From NCBI GenBank assembly GCA_026936325.1, contig JAPTHN010000003.1, positions 82,139,006 to 82,203,005 of the forward strand: 64,000 nucleotides of DNA, in the 5' to 3' direction. The DNA comes from Platynereis dumerilii (Eukaryota; Annelida; Polychaeta; Phyllodocida; Nereididae). Position 1 is the stretch's first letter, and every line of letters starts with the position of its first letter. A program made the translations under genes and the position numbers. Under the pieces are notes generated by a model that searched no databases, was not told where the DNA came from, and saw only the letters and a program-made list of their open reading frames with translations. This document shows positions 33,701-48,700 of the stretch, in pieces.

Positions 33701-36700
33701 TCAAAATGTGACGTTAGCATTAGATGTTGAGGCAACATTGTCTGAAACATGAAAATATCTCAACATTTATGTCGTGGCAACATAATTTCTTAACATACAT
33801 TTCCACATGACAACAGACGAGCCCTCCACCAATTAGCAACGTTGTGTTTACGTTATGTGTCCCTTGGGATGGTCTTATCATTCCCTATCAAAAATGGAAC
33901 TACTGCAAAAGCAAACATGTAATCTATATTATTGTCACTTTAGTCTGAATACTTACATTCGAAAGCCCATTTGTACATTTCCAGTGGCAAGGACTTCGCA
34001 AGAGATTCGTGACCTTGGCTGTCGCGCGTCTTCTTAAGTTTAACCATAAAGTCATCATTTACTGAATTCAAATTATCTTCGTGGTCCAAAACTGAATTGG
34101 GTTTCATCATCCGGTGGTTGAAAGTCTTTCGCATCCGAAGCCAGTCTTCCCCATCTCTAAAAATAAGACGGATGCGACCAAATTAGTAGGACCTACAAGT
34201 ACATTGCATATGTCGAAGTCAACATACATTTCCATTAAATTTCATTAGGACTGCGCTGTGATTGTGAAAACTGATTACCAAAAATGTGAAATTCTCAATT
34301 ACAGCAGTTTCAATAAACATGATATTATTTTTATAAATTGCTGCATAGAGTTTTGCCTTAATCTGACTAGTTCCAGTTTCTACCAATATTTACTCACGCT
34401 GTAAGAAGGCCAAGGTCGTTATCATTATGAGCTCTCCACTCCTTCCAGGCCTGGATCGGGGGTCTTGAAGGATACTTTCCCTGCTTCCTGTAAACTTCGG
34501 CCACAAGGTCAGCATCAGAGATGTGCACTTGCGTCACCGGACCTAACTTGTCTTTGAACATCGGGCCATGCTTCTTGTGAAGTTTGTCCTGAAAAAAAAA
34601 TAAACCGTGAGAAGGGTTGTCATAGATGTTGTTTGACAATGAGCCCTGCGGGCTCGAGTGATATTAATTCCCACAACAGCTCGTGATATTGTTGCTCAGT
34701 GACCCTGACTTGGGTTGTTTTGTTATAGTGTACGGGTCCTCATTTTTTCTATATCAAAGTGACAGACTGTAATTAGTTCGCAAAGTTTTCTGGAAAGTGG
34801 AGCTCAAGATAATCATATTTCTGAGAATGACATTTATCTATGTGCACCAATGACAATTGTCACAAAATAAAAGTTATGAACCAGAAATAACAAAATTAAA
34901 GATTAGTAATCCGGTTCATATAATTATATGTTCGAACAATTCTACCAGCCATAAATTGTCACTTTTTGCCAGCCTACAGGGTGTGGCAAAAAACTTGCAC
35001 TCTGCGTTGACTGAAACAGGCCTCAGCAGAGTAATCAAAAACTGTGTAATGAACTATCCATTAATAGAAATGTTCAGTCAAATTCATAAATAAATGCTAA
35101 CAAGGTCAATCAGTGTGAATTTAAGGCAAGATTGCTTAAAGTGATAGGCTCATGCTAATTTTAGTTTAGAGGAAGGGTAGATCATATTTTTTCTGAACGA
35201 AATCCAAAATATTGGGTGCTACAGGTCAATAGTTTGATCACAATCCCATTCCAAAGTTGCAATTTTTTGCTGACCCAATTCTGAAAGGAGGTCCTATGAT
35301 GTCACTGAAGGAACCCATTTTCCATCTGCCAATGCTAAAAAAGTATATTTTCTTTTATAACTAAAGATTGGCTAGGAATACATTGGAAAAAACTCAGCAC
35401 AATAAATTACACATACAATTGATACTATTCCAACCACTTTGAAAATTTTATTCACAATTATAACCAAGATAAACCAGTTTTAAAATGGACAAATTGTCCT
35501 CTAGAATGCCTGCTAGCTACTGCTGCAGCCATCTAATATACCCCTTGCACTCACTCTCATGCATATTCATCTGGTCACATGACCAGCAGCATGCCATATT
35601 TGGGTGAGATCACTGACATCACAGCAAAATAAGGTCAGTCCAAATCAGTAGTTTTAAATGGAATTTCTAAGGTGTTGGGACATGATAAAATTTTAGATTA
35701 ATTTGAAATCAGTTCATTGCATATTTATCTTTTAGAAAATACCTTAATATGCTAGGGCAAGTCCATGATGAGCCTAACTCTTTAATTTTTTTCAATGTTG
35801 GAGGGCTTCCTTAAAAGTTAAAACTCTGCCTGCACTATAAACTGCATGCACTGTACTCCTGAGTTTGCTGATCTTTTGGGCATCTATAGACCCAAGCTAT
35901 TTTCCATTAAGAAGTTTAAGGAAGGAGAGGTAGTGAAGAGATAAGCTGAAAGTTTCAGTCGAGGAAATTATCAATTTCACGGTTACAGCGACACTAATAT
36001 TTATTTTGAGTGTGTGAGGTCCGAAAATATTCCTTTATAAATCAAGCAAGACCCTTTGGAGAAATACCTCCGCAAGAAATAATTTATTTGAAGACATACA
36101 AAAAGCAAATTTATTTATTTCACCAAAACGGAGCACAAATTATTGATTTTAAAAAACTCTACCCCCCCCCCCTTGGGATTAAATGCATGGTGGCCCCCTA
36201 GATGAAGTAGACATGTTTTTAGAACTTCATATATTTCTCCTTTATGTTTCCAGACACCAACTGACCAGGTAAATAGTCAAACGTTCATGCTGTGATTTGA
36301 TTTGCAAGCAAAATGCAATCTTCCATAACTTTCAGTCTTTCCATGTGATCACACAATAGCTGAAGCCAGCAGGTATTGAGTATTATTTATGAGTTCATTT
36401 CATAACTTTGTCAACTCCCTGGGGTGCTTACAGCTGGCACACAATACCACATAATGCGCAATAAAATGCCATTTTCAGGCCTTGCACAAAAACCTGCAGA
36501 TGAAATGTATATCATTTGTGAATCCAGTCAAAAATCACGAATCTGACTGAGGCTTACTTTTGAAGATACATATATTACTAAAATGGAAATGGGAGAAAAC
36601 TTTGCCATGAAATCAGTGTTCCGTGTGTCAAGATCTATGTTACAGCGAAACACTTTGATATAGAATTAAAGTGACCTGTGGCACTGTGAAAATGGCACTT

Positions 36701-39700
36701 CGTGACTCATGATAGTTGATGAAGTGTCATCTTCTTTACTTTCAACATGGGAAACATAATAGAGGCTGTTTGATTAGTCATGATCACACGAAGTGCCATT
36801 TTCACAGTGCCACAGTTCACTTTAATTTTATATCTAAGTGTTTCGCTGTAATGTTGGAGGAAGACACTGCTTCTTGCATGATGACTCAAAAACAAAATAA
36901 TTTGTGGTCTTATCCTTTTACAGCCTGTCACTTTGATATAGAAAAAGAGTGGACTGTTGCAATGTGAAAATGGCACTTCGTGTGTCATCATACATATGAT
37001 TTGTCATGATCATACCCAATACTTTCAATGTTAATTTGATTTAATGACAGCCAAACGAAAGGATTATGCATTTGATTTTCAATCCAAAATCAGTTATGAC
37101 AAGTGAAGTGGCTTTCTCTTGATCGTGACTAATCAAACTGCCTCTATGTTTCCCGAGTTGAAAGTAGAGAAGATGACACTTCATCAGCTATCATGAATCA
37201 CGAAGTGCAGTTTTCACAGTGAACTGATCCTCACTTTTTCTTTATCAAAGTGAATGGCTGTAAAGGAGAAAAATACTGCTTCTTGCATGATGACTCTCTG
37301 ACAAAATAATTTGTTATCTTATCCTTTTAAATCAGTTATACAAGGTCTCCTTTAGGTCATGACTCATCAAATAGCTTCTATGATAATTGTCACATGTAAC
37401 ACAAATTTCGATGGACCTTCATGAGCAAAATCGCTGTTGGATTTAACTGTGTCTATGCTGGGCAATTAAGGATCCCTGACATGGGATAAATGTGTAACAT
37501 GTTGAGGACTCCCAATCTCTCTCTCGTCTCATCAATCAACCTTTGTGAGTGAACAGAACAGGGCTTAGATGGCTGCACTTACCATACCTATCTATTTATC
37601 TATATAATATATTGTCTAATATGTATGTCAAATATTTCATGTCTCTTCAGATTTCATATATGAAGATTAAGGGGAACTCTAACAGCCAGCTCTTCTCTAT
37701 ATCTCATATATATCTCATATAGTCAGAAGTTACTGAACACTGGAGTATCGTATTTCTGAAAAAGTGTTTAAAAGGCAGTTTGCACTGCTTTACTCAAACT
37801 ACCTGTTCCCATAAACTCTTGAACCTGTGTGGAGAGTGGAGAAATGTGATCTATCTATGAGGCACCTTGTGCCTGACATGAGTGCATTTTCTTACCTAGA
37901 CAACTTCATTCATGTTCTACAGCAATTCATGGAGTGATTTATTGGCCCAGAATGTGAGGAAAAAAAGCAAGGAGTAAATTAATTGTGGTTTGCCCTGAGT
38001 GACACTGTGTTTTGATTTATGGACTCAGAACTTCTCCTAAAGAATAACTCGTAGAGTTGAAAATGGCTATGTAATTTATCTATAAATAAGAAAGCAAAAA
38101 ACATTCTCAAGTGGGAAAAATCCAGGCACCAGCAAGAGCAGCTAGAATTGGGCTTATTATCGGTTGCTCCAGATTGTATATATATATGTGGAGTTGAAGT
38201 GATTTATAAATGCAAAGGAAAATTGGTTGTCAAGTGCTTTTTGTAAATGAATTATACCAAACGCCAGGGAGTTCAGCCACTTTCAGATTTCAATCAAAGT
38301 TTCAATCAATTGTGATGCATAAAGACCATGGTAATCAATTTGAAATCCTGTATTTTCATCAGAGAATGAATGAATGAGCAGTCGACATGAAATACAGAGC
38401 TGAAATCACCCGAGGATGATTGAATCTACAGTCTGACTAAGGATCCAGGGCTAGAATCATGCCTAACTTAAGCTCATAGATGGAATCACACTCGAGATTA
38501 ATGAATCAACTATCTGACTAAAGAAGGTTGAGGGCTGGAATTACATATTACATCGGAATTAAGCTGACAAAAATTAATCACATTTGCGGACGAGTGAATC
38601 AACAGTCCGACTTCAGATCAAGGGCTAAAATCATGACTTAAGCTGATAGAAGGAATCACACTCGAGATTAAAGAATCAACAGTCTGACTTAAGATCAAGG
38701 GCTAGAATCATGCTGAACGTAAGCTCGCAGATGGACTCACACCTGAGGATGAGTGAATCAACAGTCTGACTTAAGCTCAAGGGCCAGAATCATGCCGAAC
38801 TTAAGCTGGCGGATGGACTCACACCCAAGGATGACTGAATCAACAGTACGACTTAAGATCAAGGGCTAGAATCATGCCGAACTTAAGCTCGCAGATGGAC
38901 TCACACCCAAGGATGAATGAATCAACAGTACGACTTAAGATCAAGGGCTAGAATCATGCCAAACTTAAGCTCGCAGATGGACTCACACCCAAGGATGAAT
39001 GAATCAACAGTACGACTTAAGATCAAGGTCTGGTAGTACACCGAACCAAAGCTGAAATCAATGTTCGGACTCACTTTCACTCACACCTGAAGCCGAATCT
39101 GTAGTCCAACAAAAGCCTCAAACAGGATCTCTCTGTAACGTCCACTCTAAAAATATTCAGACAAAATTGGTTTTTTAGATTCAAAATGGTTTTTTGAATC
39201 TAAAAAACCAATTTTGTCCCGAAATTTTTTGGAGTGTCTAAAATTATTTACACACATAAAGGTAACTTTTATAAGTGATTGTTATTCGATTGAGTTTGGT
39301 GGTGCCTCTATGTTGGCCAGTAAGTTAGGCCTTAATGAATATATCATAACAATATCTGCAGAAATAGCTAAATTTAATCTGCAAAACTTGAATACCAAAT
39401 TCCATTAGATGGAGGAAGTGCTATGAAATATGTAGCCACTTATTCTTCTGTTACATTTTCTAATTCCCCTGTGGTGTTTCTGCTTCAATTGGATACATTT
39501 TGCTACAGTTCATTCACCTCTATGTTGTAGGGGAATAAATAAGCTACACTTAGATATGAATTAGGGGCAAGGAACTGTAAGTTGTTTCAACCAAGAACTT
39601 TTTAACCCAGTTTCTTTATTTTTTATCGTATTGTAATTTTCTAACGCGTTTTTGGCAGCTTTTTTGACACACGTTTTGTTGGCCAATTTTTCAGGCTCTT

Positions 39701-42700
39701 TCTTCACATCAATATTTTTACTCAGTTTTTTTTCACCCCGTGTCAAGCATCTTAGCAACCAACTATGTGTGCTGATAAGCGCCTCAGGATCATTTCTTCC
39801 TCAGTATTCACCATGTATAAAATTACTATGTATTTGAATTATAGATCATTGCGGATTGGCTGTCCACTGGAAAAATTAATTTTCTTATTTTAAATTTGCA
39901 AACTGGATTTGCAGCATCATCGACAGTTTTCTGTTGGTCTGCTGATCTTCTTATTTGATCAAGTACCTCAAATCAATTAATTAGTTTGTTTATTGTCACC
40001 TATGCTGCTAGATATGATAAGCACTGAATCAACTTATCAACCATAACTGACACAAACAAAAAAAATTTAAGCCTGTGACATTAGATGACCAAGTTGAAAG
40101 TTAATTTTGAAACTGTTTGGGCCGCCAATCAGCAAACAGTTAAAATATGCTCATAGTTTTGCCGTCCAAATTGCATAAAAAGGCAAGAGCCTCTGAGAAG
40201 GTGCCATGGCCTAGCGGATAAGGTGCTCGAGACGAGGCAGGTTCGACTCCCAACCATGGCAAGGAGGAACTAAGCAGATTCTCTATAACTCTTTGCTGCA
40301 CTCCTCCGAGTCATAAAATTTGTAGAGTAAAATATCACACCAATTGTTGGTCGTGATACTTTGATGGGAACTTCATGGTAACATGCTGTGCCATAATTGT
40401 AAATTTCGCTACTGCTTCAATCTTGCCTGCCAGGTATAATTCATAGCAGGGTTTTACAACAACCTCACCCTGTAACAGTAGTTACCCTAAACACACTATG
40501 TGAAAAGGACCAACCACTTAAAATGCCAACAAAAATAACCATCTGAAAAGAGTTAAGCTGCTCCACTGAAAGGCTTGAAAGCCAAATCACTTGTTCAGGA
40601 CAGGAATGCTGTCAAACAAAAAGACTGGACATTTCAATTCTAGGTTGAAGCCAATATCAGTAGAAGGGAGGAGGGTGAGAATGATAGTCTGTAAAGCGCT
40701 AGGTCCAGAGTTCGAATCCAGCTCGCGCCAGGTCACTTGGGTCTATGTGATGGCGGCTTCAACCATCCTTTGCCTCATTACCATGTCCTCAGCCTGTCCT
40801 AACTGGCCTACCAAGTGCATAAATACAGGACATACAGCCCCAATCTTCCACCCATCCATTTTTATGTGAAATCAAACTCATTCTTATGGATCTAGTAGGT
40901 TTCAGGTGCCACAAGTAGTGTGTTGGGAGTGACGAACTGGATGCAAAAGGTTCTTTATGGTATATATAAAGAACCCACAGCTGAGAAAAGGTTCAATGTA
41001 GTTTTAGGGAAATTGGTTCAATATTTGGTGGGAATGCCCTATGATAGGATCCATGTTCCCAACTTGAGAGAAAGGCAGGGCTGGATTACTAAATAGGCTG
41101 AAAAAGCTGCAGCTTAGGGCACCATGCAGGGGGCACCATGAGCCCTCCAAAAAAAAACACATTATGATGACTGAAATAGAACATGAAAAAAAATTGCCCT
41201 CATCCCTCAGGGTGCCCCCCGCAGGGTGCCCCCCCCCCTCAGGGTGCCCCAACTCCTCAGGGTGCCCATCCTTCAGGGGGGCCCCACGTACCCCTCAGTG
41301 GGGCCCTGCCCCTCAGGGTGTCCCCACTCCGGCCTCCCGAGCCCTCCAAAAAAATTTTCATTAAAATGACAGAAATAAAACATGAAAAAAAAGCCCCTCA
41401 GGAGGCCCAACTCATCAGGGGGGAGCCACTCATCAGGGGGGCCCCACCCTCAGGGTGCCCCACCCCTGATTTCTCCAAAAAAAATCATTAAAATGACTGA
41501 AATAAAACGTGAATAAAATTGCCCCACCCCTCAAGGTGCCCCCACCCTCGAGAATGTAAAATTTGTAAACTAAAAATATAAAATCCCTATGTAGTAAAGT
41601 ATGGGTACAGTTGCCGCCCTGATCCTGAGGCCCCGCCAGCTCAAGTTGAGCACCTGCGAAAATCAGGTTTCATCTGGAAATTATTTTGTAATGGCGGGGG
41701 GGGGGGGCACCAACTCGGATGGCAGCTTAGGGCACCATCAAGGGTTAATCCGGCCCTGGAGAAAGGGGTTCCATCATGGAAGTTCAGTGCAGCTGGATTA
41801 TCTACATGTTGTTTTCTTTGCTGTTGGAAACTTTTTTAAGTTGAGTAATGAACATTTTAGGGTTTCGTATCTATATCAGCTTATAGAACCCTTAAAGGTT
41901 CAATAAAAAACCTTTTTGGAATGTACGATGAACTTAGTGTCTTATTTGCAAATGACTACTTACTTAAATCTCAAACAGAACTTGATTTGTTGAGCAGCAG
42001 AAATCAAGACAAAAAAGTGCCCCAGTGAAGGAGACGCAGGACTGACTCCGACTGAGTTTCACCTCTTAATTACAGCTTTCTCTGGACATGCAGATTTCTT
42101 ATGGTAACAATTTTAAACAGATCCCTTATTAATTTATGGTAAAGCAAACGTGTTAGGTCAAGTAGTTTATTTTAATATCATGATGAGCATGGTCACTGAC
42201 ACTTGTCTTACTTGACCTTTCGTCCAAGGTCATGGCCTGAAATATTTCAAGGTCACCAGAGGATATATCTCAAGAAAGGCCAGTCCACTGTCTAGCCAAC
42301 GGTTATGACAATTATCACTATTTGCACGTGTCGGTAGAAAATGTCAAATAGGACAGCCTGGAAATGCACAGCAAACAAGTACACTCTAAAAAATTTCAGA
42401 CAAAATTGGCTTTTTAGATTCAAAATGGTTTTTTTAAAAATCCATGTTAGTTTTGCATTGAAATTTGGTTTTTCAAAAAACCATTTTGTATCTAAAAAAA
42501 ACCAATTTTGTCCAGACACTTCGGCGTCAGGGCGCATGCGGCGGCCTGCTGGCGGCCCAAAGACTCTCAGCAAAATCCCTTTGGGTTTTGAACTGAGACA
42601 CCCCCCCCCCAAATAACATGGCCTATTTCGACCACTGGTTAAAAGTTAAAAAAAATGTACAACAGCAAACAAAAAGACTAAGATAACCCAGCTGCACTGA

Positions 42701-45700
42701 ACTCCCACAATGGAACCTTTTTCCCTAAAATTGGGAGCATATGGTTCCATCATGGGCCTTCCCACAATTATTGAACCTTTCAAATTCACTTGAACCCTTA
42801 ACAAATTTTTTGGCGGTTGGATCTTTATAATAATTTTAAATATAACCACACTATTCTTGTTCATCATTCCTGTATCTAACTATGTAATTAACTAATATGT
42901 TTATAGGTGTGGATAGTGCCACAAATAAGATAGGACCACTGTCCATCACAGTGTAGACGGATGGGTGGATGGATGATTGGGGCTTTATGTCCTGTATTCA
43001 TACACTTGGTTAGCTAATTAGGACAGGAAGAGGACAAGGAAGTGAGGTGAAATATGATTGAAACAGCCTTCCAACATAAGCCCAGGAGACCTGGCAAGAG
43101 CCGGATTCGAACCCTGGACTCAGCGATTTGCAGCCTAGCATGCTACCAGGGTTGGTCTAGTGGTAGCATGCTAGGCTGCAAATTGCTGAGTCCAGGGTAT
43201 AGACATAAAGCCCCAATCATCCATCCACCCATCCGTCTACACTGTGATGGACAGTGGTCCTATCTTATTTGTGGCACTATCCACACCTATAAACATATTA
43301 GCTAATCACATAATTAGATACAGGAATGATGAACAAGAATAGTGTGACACTAAAATAGTAAAATTTTAGTTTTTTGATTTTTATGTATTTTTCTCTCTTC
43401 ACAAATGTCTTCAGGAACATTCTTCAAGAAGTCATATGTGATATGAAATCATCCGAAATGGTGGGAAAATTCAGCGAGAGAAATCTCTCACCGTAAACAA
43501 ACAGTTACAACATAATAAGCTGGCATTCTTTGTGCATAACGGTGTTTTTTTGACCAGGCATGACACTTCGGAGAAGTGAATATTCCTGTGCATGTATATA
43601 TGTACTACAATTGTGAAGGAGCATGCCTCGAGTCAAAAATCCAGGTTCAAGTGAGTGCAGGGAATGTCAGATGAAGATGATTTGCATCAGGTGACAACAG
43701 CTATCCATGTGTACTGACATGCAAGACTATTTTCAAAACTTCTTCACCTATTTTTCCACTTTTTTCGTCCGTTTTTTGTCCTTTTTTCTCGAGCTTTCGT
43801 GTGTTTTCAAGTATTTTAGTGTATTCTTATCATACGTTATGTACTTTCGTGTGTTCAACTGTTCTTGTCGTATTTTTGGGAAGTATTTTTCACAGAACTG
43901 TTGACACTTGCCAAATTTTGGCTTTTCTTGTCAAGTGCGACTATGGCGAAACGTGAAGCGGGCTGCATCTCGGGGATATAGCCATGCGCCCTAAGTCTTG
44001 TTGGAGATGTGTAACCAGCTCATATTTGGTGTATAAATAATGTATATATTTACACTCAGTGACCTCTCACTTACACGGTCCACTGAACGCAGTCCGCAAC
44101 TGGGACCCGCAATTCAGAGTCTTGTTTACCTGCACCTGGGGACTTGCAGCTTGGGGCCAAATTGGACCGTTTACGTGATAAAAATTACAACCCTCTTGCT
44201 CGCCATTATACAAATTTTTTCACTTTTCCTCAATTTTTTACTTCGCAGGACTTCAAGTGCAAAATAATAACCCTGAGACATGCACCTCTGCCCAAGGAGT
44301 GAGCATGGAGTTTCGTGAGACGCCTAGCAACTTGGTAGCAAGAGTCCGCATCGAGAAAAATACGATGATTATCTATTTATAACTGGATCAGCAATTTGTT
44401 AATATCGCGCTTGTAAACACATGTGACTAATTTGACTTTCCTTGAATGAAAACATGCAATTTTAAGGCAGGTATCCGGGAAAATTATGCGCTTGAGTAAT
44501 GAGGAATTGGCAATGTAGCAAAAGAGGACCGTTCATGAAAAGTTAAGAAAATTACTCATTCCAACCACTTTTACTTGCCAGCGTAGACACTGACACTGCT
44601 GTCCGGATAAAAATATAGCCAATGAAACTCGCTTTCCTTTTTACTATACATATAACAATGAAACCTTTGTCGAGAAAGATCCGATAGGCTATGCTTCAAG
44701 AATGAGTAAGGGCCTAAGGGGAATGCAAGAAAGAGGGATTTTTAACATTTCATTGATGTATTGGCCACAACTATCACCAGATTCACCACCACCTCCCCCC
44801 TTTTACATCAGAGAAATTTTAAAGGTAATTAGAAGTATCTATATGACCAGGTGACCTGGTCAGTCCATCAGCAAAGCAAAGTGCCACTGAGTTAACCCCT
44901 AATCATGCATGAAATACTTGGTGACCCTTCAACAATGTTACAGCTCAAGGCAGGCAAGGGGAACATTGCCCAATGGCCAAGGCTCCCATTTTCATGCCTT
45001 AGCATTCTCCAGTTTTGGTGATTGCTGCGTGATGATGATCAAGTGATGAGAAAATTGGGAGTCAGGTACACACCCTATTCATCCAGGCATGTCCAGGGTC
45101 TTTCAGTTGCCCCAGCATAGAACAATGGATACAACCTGCTTCCATTTAGTGTCCCATGAACTCACGACTAAATTGAGTTCAGGGAAAGTAATTCAAATCC
45201 ACGCCTTACTCTCTACCATTACAGGCTGTCACTTAGATACAGAAAAAATGAGGACCAGGTCACTGTGAAAAATGCACTTTGTCACTCATGATAGCCGATG
45301 AAGTGTCATCTTCTCTACTTTCAACATGGGAAACATAGAGGCTGTTTGATTAGTCATGATCAAGAGAAGGCCTCTTCACTTCTCATAACAAATTTTAGAG
45401 TGAAAATCAGATGCATAATCCTTCCGTTTGCTTTCACCAACAAGAGGGATAAATCTCCTTAAATCAAGTTAACATTGAAAGTATTGGATATGATCAGGAC
45501 AACATTTAATCATCAGCATGATGACACACAAAGTGCCCTTTTCACAGTGCAGAAGTCCACTCTTTTCCAATATCAAAGTGACAGACTGTAAGCCTTGGGA
45601 AACTTTGTATGAATACTATTATATTATGATAGAGGCTGAATCAATATTTTTGGTATTTCTGCTTGTCGATGAAGTTTATCTATCTCTTTGTAAGTCCTGG

Positions 45701-48700
45701 GGGGAGGGTTGGTCTAGTGCTAGCATGTTGGGCTGCCAATCACTGGGTCCAGGGTTCGAATCCAGCTCTTGCCGGTCACCTGGGCCTATGTTGGATGGCT
45801 GTTTCAATCATCCATCGCCTCATTGCCGTGTCCTCTATTAGCCGAACATATAAATAAAGGCCGTGAAGCCCAAATCATCCATCAATCCTTCGTAAGTCCT
45901 GAGAAAAGCACTTTATTATTCTCATGTACATTAATTTTTACTCACTCCGTCTTGCCCATGACATGTGCACTCGTTCACCTGACATCGTAACCTGCCAATT
46001 GACGGATTCACAAAGATGTAGAGAAATGAATGGTGAAAAATCGACCTGTCACCCCGAGCAGTGTTTAAACTCACAGGCAAGAGTTCCGCATGGGTGCCCC
46101 TAAAGCAACGACCAACAAAACACATACGATCTTGTGGTAAACCTCATAATAAGGTTGTATGGGGGAGTGCACTCAGTGCTCCCAACAAGAGTGACTGAGA
46201 GGTGAAATATAGTGATCGTGAAAAGATAGTGAAAAGAGTCAGTCAGAAGGTTTCAATGATTTGCCAAGAAAAAAAAATGGGGAAAACTAAAGAATTTGAA
46301 AAGTCAAAAAATTTATAAAACCCTCACCACACTTGAAACCTTTGCCCAACTCTTGGTTTTACATTGTATAACAAGGATGCCAAAGTAATAGAAAAACTCA
46401 GAAAAAGAGCTGAAAACCACAAACCAACAATTTATTGTCCCAACTACAAGACAAAAACATGGCGGAATGACGTCAGCATGTCAAGATCACACTGCTCAGG
46501 TGCAGGTGGGAGGGACTGTGGTTAGCTTGAAATAAATGTGGTTTACATTTTATTTAAGGTAGCTTTAACTTAAATAAAGGTGGTTTACTTTCTCATTTTA
46601 TTGCCCGTAATTACAGTCAGTGCAACATCACCCCGTTTCCAATGATTAGCTTCATAAAATGGTTTCACTGGTTTGCCGTTGATTTACTATTGAGATGGTT
46701 TCCTTACTTTTTTGGTTTATGGCCTTTCTCCATCTAATGATATGGGTTATATAAAATTGTTGCCTTCAAATCTGCCTTCAATTCAAATGATTTACTTTAT
46801 GGCCTTTCTCTGGTTTGCCTTATATAATGAGATTGCCTTCAATTCTTATTATTATCTTCATAATGAAGTTGTTTCTTAACTTTCTTGGTTTATGGCCTTT
46901 CTCTTCCTAATGATTTGCTTCATATGAAGTGGTTGCCTTCATTTCAAATTATTAACTTCATAATAAAGATGCTTCTTAACTGTCTTGGTTAAAGGCCTTT
47001 CTCTAATTTGTTTCACATAAAGTGATTGCCTTCATTTCAAATTATTAACTTCATAATAAAGATGTTTCTTAACTGTCTTGGTTAAAGGCCTTTCTCTAAT
47101 TTGTTTCACATAAAGTGATTGCCTTCAATCCAAATTATTAACTTCATAATAAAGATGTTTCTTAACTGTCTTGGTTAAAGGCCTTTCTCTATTTTGCTTT
47201 GCATAAAGTGTTTGCCTTCAATTCAAACTATTTACATCATAATAAAGATGTTTCTTACACAATCTTGGCTTATGGCCTTTCTCTTCCTAATGATTTGCTT
47301 CATGTGAAGTTGTTGCCTTCAATCCAAATGATTTATGTTATAATAAAGATGTTTCTTAATATATTCTTGGTTTATGGCCGTTCTCGGATTTTGCTTTAGA
47401 TAAATGTTTGCCTTCCATTCAAATGATTAACTTCATAATAAAGATGTTTCTTAACTTTCCTGGTTGATGGTTAGCCCTACTTCTTATGATTACACTCAAT
47501 AAATGTTCATATAAAGTGGATTGAAAGTGACTTCATTATAACATGGTTTCTAAACTCTCTCGGTTTATGCACCCAGACAATCTTTACTGAAGTGGGTTTA
47601 TGGCATTTATCCAGTGATGTTTATATAAAGTGGTTGCCTTCAATTTAAATTACTACGTCATAATAATTATGTTTCTTAACTTTCTTGGTTCATGGACTTT
47701 CACAAAGTTTCAAAACAGCCAGTGTACTATCACTCCATTTCTAATTAGGCCTATTATAGGCTATTAACTTCGTATTGCAAGTGTTCACTTGATTTAGACC
47801 TTTTACACCTGGATGTAACTATAATAGTCAAAGTTATAAGTATTCATTTATAAATGTCAAGCAGTGTGAGATGACATGTCATACTGCCATTGTCAGTTTG
47901 CAGGTTATTTAAGTCCTTTTTGGTTCTTTACAGTCGGTCACTTTGATATAGAAAAAGAGTGGACTGTTGCACTGTGAAAATGGCACTTCATGTGTCATCA
48001 TGCTGATGATTTGTCATGATCATATCCAATACTTTCAATGTTAATTTGATTCATGGAGACTTATCCCGCTTGTTGGTGACAGCCAAACAAAAGGATTATG
48101 CATCTGATTTTCATCCTAAAATTAGTTATGGCAAGTCAAATGACCTTCTCTTGATGACTAATCAAACAGCCTCTATGATTCCCATGTTGAAAGTAGAGAA
48201 GATGACATTTCATCGGCTATCATGAGTCACCAAGTGCATTTTTCACAGTGGACTGGTCCTCATTTTTTTTATATCAAAGTGACAGATAAAGTAGCATCCA
48301 AAACGTCACAGGTCCAAGCATAACAGAGTCTTTTCTTATTTACACTAGTGTATTCCAAGGTACCATGCCCTTACTTGGCCTGTTAAGTTCATCTGGACAG
48401 AAAAGAGGTCATTTTTGGGAATCAGCCAATAGAGGTTTATTAGAGGTCTAGGTGGTCCTATTTTCACTTCTCGGATTGGCCAAGTTTAAAAGTGACCTTG
48501 AAAAGGTAACAAAATGCCATGTATGAATGTCTTTCCATATCCCATCATAATGGGTTTTTTTTTCTGCCAGGGAAAATCCAGCAATATATGGTAGAGAAAA
48601 TGTGCCTAGAAATGGAATAGTCAGGATATTCCTCCTGTGGGAAGGCATGGTGCAACCTATAGGATGCAATCCGTAGCATTTAGGTGACACGGAATAAGGC

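Noticed and set aside
40205-40261. A functional tRNA gene
   Set aside because: The A- and B-boxes are good but the anticodon arm is too short for a normal cloverleaf, and similar heads belong to SINEs here.
41004-41491. Proline- and glycine-rich open frames near 41.2 kb
   Set aside because: They read through the GC-rich tandem blocks inside the hAT-like element and differ by frame only.
38340-47480. CRISPR-like arrays at the 82-bp and 93-bp repeats
   Set aside because: Units adjoin without unique spacers, repeats are too long and diverged, no cas genes are present, and the DNA is of animal type.
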